Positions 61,980 to 64,000 of a DNA stretch of 64,000 bases are shown here, one piece after another (the first letter of the stretch is position 1; each line of letters opens with the position of its first letter). Both the position numbers and the translations under genes were made by a program. Origin of the DNA: Trametes villosa (Eukaryota; Basidiomycota; Agaricomycetes; Polyporales; Polyporaceae); contig PUDQ02000071.1 of NCBI GenBank assembly GCA_002964805.2, positions 1 to 64,000 of the forward strand, written 5' to 3'. The notes below the pieces were generated by a model, which had not been told where the DNA came from, did not search any database, and saw only the letters and a list, made by a program, of their open reading frames with translations.

Positions 61980-64000
61980 TCAAGATGCGGAGGACACCAA
62001 GCCAACACCCTGCCTGAAGCGCTCGAGAATGGAGAAGGGCACATTCTTGGTCAGAGCGTCGGCGAGTTGGTCCGCAGAAGCGACGTAGAAGATCTCGGTG
62101 TTCCCCAGTTCGACCTGCTCTCGAACATAGTGGTAGGTGATCTCTACGTGCTTGATCTTTCGGTCGTAAGCGGGGTTGACTGCGAGGAAGATCGATCCCT
62201 GGTTGTCTAAACACAGGGGAGTCGCTCGCGAGATGTCGTCCCCAAGCTCACTTCCAAAAGTCCTCAGCCACGCCATCTGACGACAAGCGTCTGAAGCCGC
62301 CTTGTACTCCGCCTCGGTCGAGGAGCCGGAGACTGTAGGCTGACGCCTCGATGCCCATGAAACGACACCGCCTGCCATCAAGAAAACGAAGCCGGATGTG
62401 GAATGCCGGTCATCGCGGTCCTCGGCCCAGTCCGAGTCTGAGTAAGACAAGAGACCGTCGTTGGACGCCCCGTTGTAGCGCAACTTGTAGTCCTTAGTAC
62501 CTTGGAGATAGCGTAGGATGTACTTGGCAAAGTTCCAGTGCGCGTTAGACGGATTGGCGTTGTACTTGGACAACCGCGTTACGGCGAAGTCGATGTCGGG
62601 GCGCGTCCCAAGAGTTGCGTAGAGAATACTGCCGATCAAACTCTGGTAGCGCTTCCGAAAGGAATCGGTGGCGGTCTGCTTAGATTTCTCTAAGACAGCA
62701 CCAGCAGGGAGAGGGGTGCGAGCCGGCTTGCAGTCGGCCATGTTGAAGTGTTCGAGGACGGACTGGATGTACTCCGACTGGTCGATGTCGATAGTACGCG
62801 TGCTACGGTCGCGGGTAATGCGAAGACCGAGGAAACGCTCGACTGGTCCTAAGTCCGTCATCTTGTACTGTCCGCTCAACGTGTCCTTGACCTGCTTGAT
62901 ATGGCTAGGCCGGTCGCCGAAGAGGAGTAGATCGTCGACATAGAGTACGACAATCGTAACGAAATCCCCCCCTTGTCGCCGATATACGTAGACTCCGGCA
63001 TCAGAGTACGTCCGTTTGAATCCCATGTCAAGGAGAGACTTGTGGATTTTGGCATTCCACTGACGAGACGCCTGCTTAAGGCCGTAGATAGCCTTCTTAA
63101 GCAAACAGACGTAGTTCTCCTTGCCGCGTACGGCCCAACCTTCCGGTTGTTCCATGTAGATCTCCTCCTCCAAGTCGCCGTTCAGGAACGCGGTCTTTAC
63201 GTCCATAGACTCGATGTCCCAGTCCTCAAGCGCGGCGTGCGCGAGGAGGTAACGAATCGATTCGAACCGCGCCACTGGCGAAAATGTCTCGTTGTAGTCC
63301 TCCCCCCAGATCTGGGTAAACCCCTTGGCTACGAGGCGAGCCTTGTACCGTCCATCATGCTTAATGTCATACACCCAATGATTGGCGACGACGTGACGGT
63401 TCTTAGGGCGAGGTACGAGGATCCAGGTCTTGTTCTCCAGAAGCGAGTCATACTCAGCTTTCTCAGCGGCTTGCCACTTAGACGCTTCAGGCGAACGCAT
63501 GGCATCCCGATGGGTATTCGGTAAGCCCGCCTTATACTGAGCGGCAGCGAGAAAAGCGAGCAGAGTCTCCGCTTGCTCATGCTGAGTACCATCTGCGTCC
63601 GTACGTGCATCAACCCGAGCAGGGGGTTCATCACCGTACGTACTGTCCCCATAGCGCTTAGGCGGTCTGACCTCGCGATGAGGCTTATCGCGCGCAATGC
63701 TAGGACCTCCCACTGGCTCATGACGGCGGCGCACGTGGGCAGGACGAGGAGGGGGAACAGGCGGAGGTGTGGGTGGACGTTCAGGTTCAGCAGGAGCTTC
63801 TGGCTCTGGAGCTGGAGGAGCAGGAGCGGGTGGCGGGTCCAGAACCTCAGGCTGAGGCTCAGGAAGTTGGACAGGAAGAGGAGGGAGCTCGTCGTCATCA
63901 GCGTTCGAGGCTTCATCAGACGGCTCGGTGTACTCTGGGAACGGACTATCATCCGGGGTAACAGGATGATCGCCGGGGGTTTTACGTGCAGGGAAAGACT
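61980..64000 (-). CDS. pol: Ty1/copia Pol, RT-RNase H half, runs off window
   Basis: The frame is open from the window end (64000) to the stop at 61980. A Pro/Glu-rich linker after integrase comes first, then reverse transcriptase (KWQAAEKAEYDSLLENKTW, then DIKHDGRYKARLVAKGFTQ, then ESMDVKTAFLNGDLEEEIYM, LYVDDLLLFG). RNase H follows (SDSDWAEDRDDRHSTSG, then SGSSTEAEYKAASDA, then LCLDNQGSIFLA), then the usual end HYVREQVELG and SADQLADALTK. All motifs are intact and no frame break is seen. Gag, protease, integrase and the 5' LTR should lie beyond 64000. It is distinct in sequence from the copia remnants at 14981 and 18842. Confidence 0.9.
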   Translation of the reverse strand, partial: SFPARKTPGDHPVTPDDSPFPEYTEPSDEASNADDDELPPLPVQLPEPQPEVLDPPPAPAPPAPEPEAPAEPERPPTPPPVPPPRPAHVRRRHEPVGGPSIARDKPHREVRPPKRYGDSTYGDEPPARVDARTDADGTQHEQAETLLAFLAAAQYKAGLPNTHRDAMRSPEASKWQAAEKAEYDSLLENKTWILVPRPKNRHVVANHWVYDIKHDGRYKARLVAKGFTQIWGEDYNETFSPVARFESIRYLLAHAALEDWDIESMDVKTAFLNGDLEEEIYMEQPEGWAVRGKENYVCLLKKAIYGLKQASRQWNAKIHKSLLDMGFKRTYSDAGVYVYRRQGGDFVTIVVLYVDDLLLFGDRPSHIKQVKDTLSGQYKMTDLGPVERFLGLRITRDRSTRTIDIDQSEYIQSVLEHFNMADCKPARTPLPAGAVLEKSKQTATDSFRKRYQSLIGSILYATLGTRPDIDFAVTRLSKYNANPSNAHWNFAKYILRYLQGTKDYKLRYNGASNDGLLSYSDSDWAEDRDDRHSTSGFVFLMAGGVVSWASRRQPTVSGSSTEAEYKAASDACRQMAWLRTFGSELGDDISRATPLCLDNQGSIFLAVNPAYDRKIKHVEITYHYVREQVELGNTEIFYVASADQLADALTKNVPFSILERFRQGVGLVSSAS

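Overview
The window looks like a chromosomal stretch of a filamentous basidiomycete fungus, made almost entirely of transposable elements and their ruins. The fungal call rests on three things: a 941-residue hAT transposase gene interrupted by 11 short introns of 48-72 bp with GT/AG ends, chromodomain Ty3/gypsy elements, and fungal-style Ty1/copia elements. Species was not determined. No rRNA, tRNA, CRISPR array or convincing cluster of housekeeping genes is visible. The density and nesting of elements would suit a centromere or pericentromere, but that is inference.

Layout. 1-5862: the 3' part of an apparently intact Ty3/gypsy chromovirus (gag, a -1 frameshift site on the gag stop codon, pol, polypurine tract, 3' LTR). 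It sits in a copy of an AT-rich, apparently non-coding repeat about 3 kb long. I call this the 'TTACGATTGATGAGG...CCCCAAGT family'. Its copies fill 5.9-11.2, 21.5-29.7, 30.7-31.5, 49.7-52.8 and 58.9-59.1 kb, in both orientations and partly inserted in each other. 11.2-21.5 kb is a patchwork of decayed pieces: a broken Ty1/copia integrase/RT/RNase H on the + strand, a copia Gag-protease on the - strand, and inverted duplicated scraps. A two-exon gene for a protein with an RNase H1 N-terminal (viroplasmin-like) domain lies at 29.75-30.49 kb.

31,631-49,660 is the centrepiece. It is an 18.0-kb LTR retrotransposon with 287-bp LTRs differing at two bases and a perfect 5-bp target duplication (CTACA). 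A complete 7.5-kb hAT transposon, with an 8-bp target duplication (CCCCGCGC), has split its gag. The hAT carries a 12-exon transposase gene and, divergently, a second gene of unknown function (353 aa). The retrotransposon has three unusual properties. It has a long extra reading frame between pol and the 3' LTR, interrupted by a single in-frame TGA. Its gag-pol is broken by frame changes and one UAG despite the young LTRs. Most strikingly, its own DNA (LTRs, coding and non-coding parts, but not the hAT insert) is packed with short perfect inverted repeats with 3-10 nt loops. The last 470 bp before the 3' LTR are almost a string of hairpins.

52.8-64 kb: a 1.08-kb non-autonomous relative of the hAT (8-bp TSD), a small three-exon gene, two related 0.7-kb solo LTRs, a solo LTR of the first gypsy family that itself contains another solo LTR (TSDs GTATT and TTAAG), a 0.6-kb TIR element made of GACCGG-type repeats, and the 3' LTR plus pol C-terminal half of a Ty1/copia element on the - strand that runs off the window.

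The elements record an order of events: repeat family first, then retroelements into it, then hAT into a retroelement and a solo LTR into a solo LTR.
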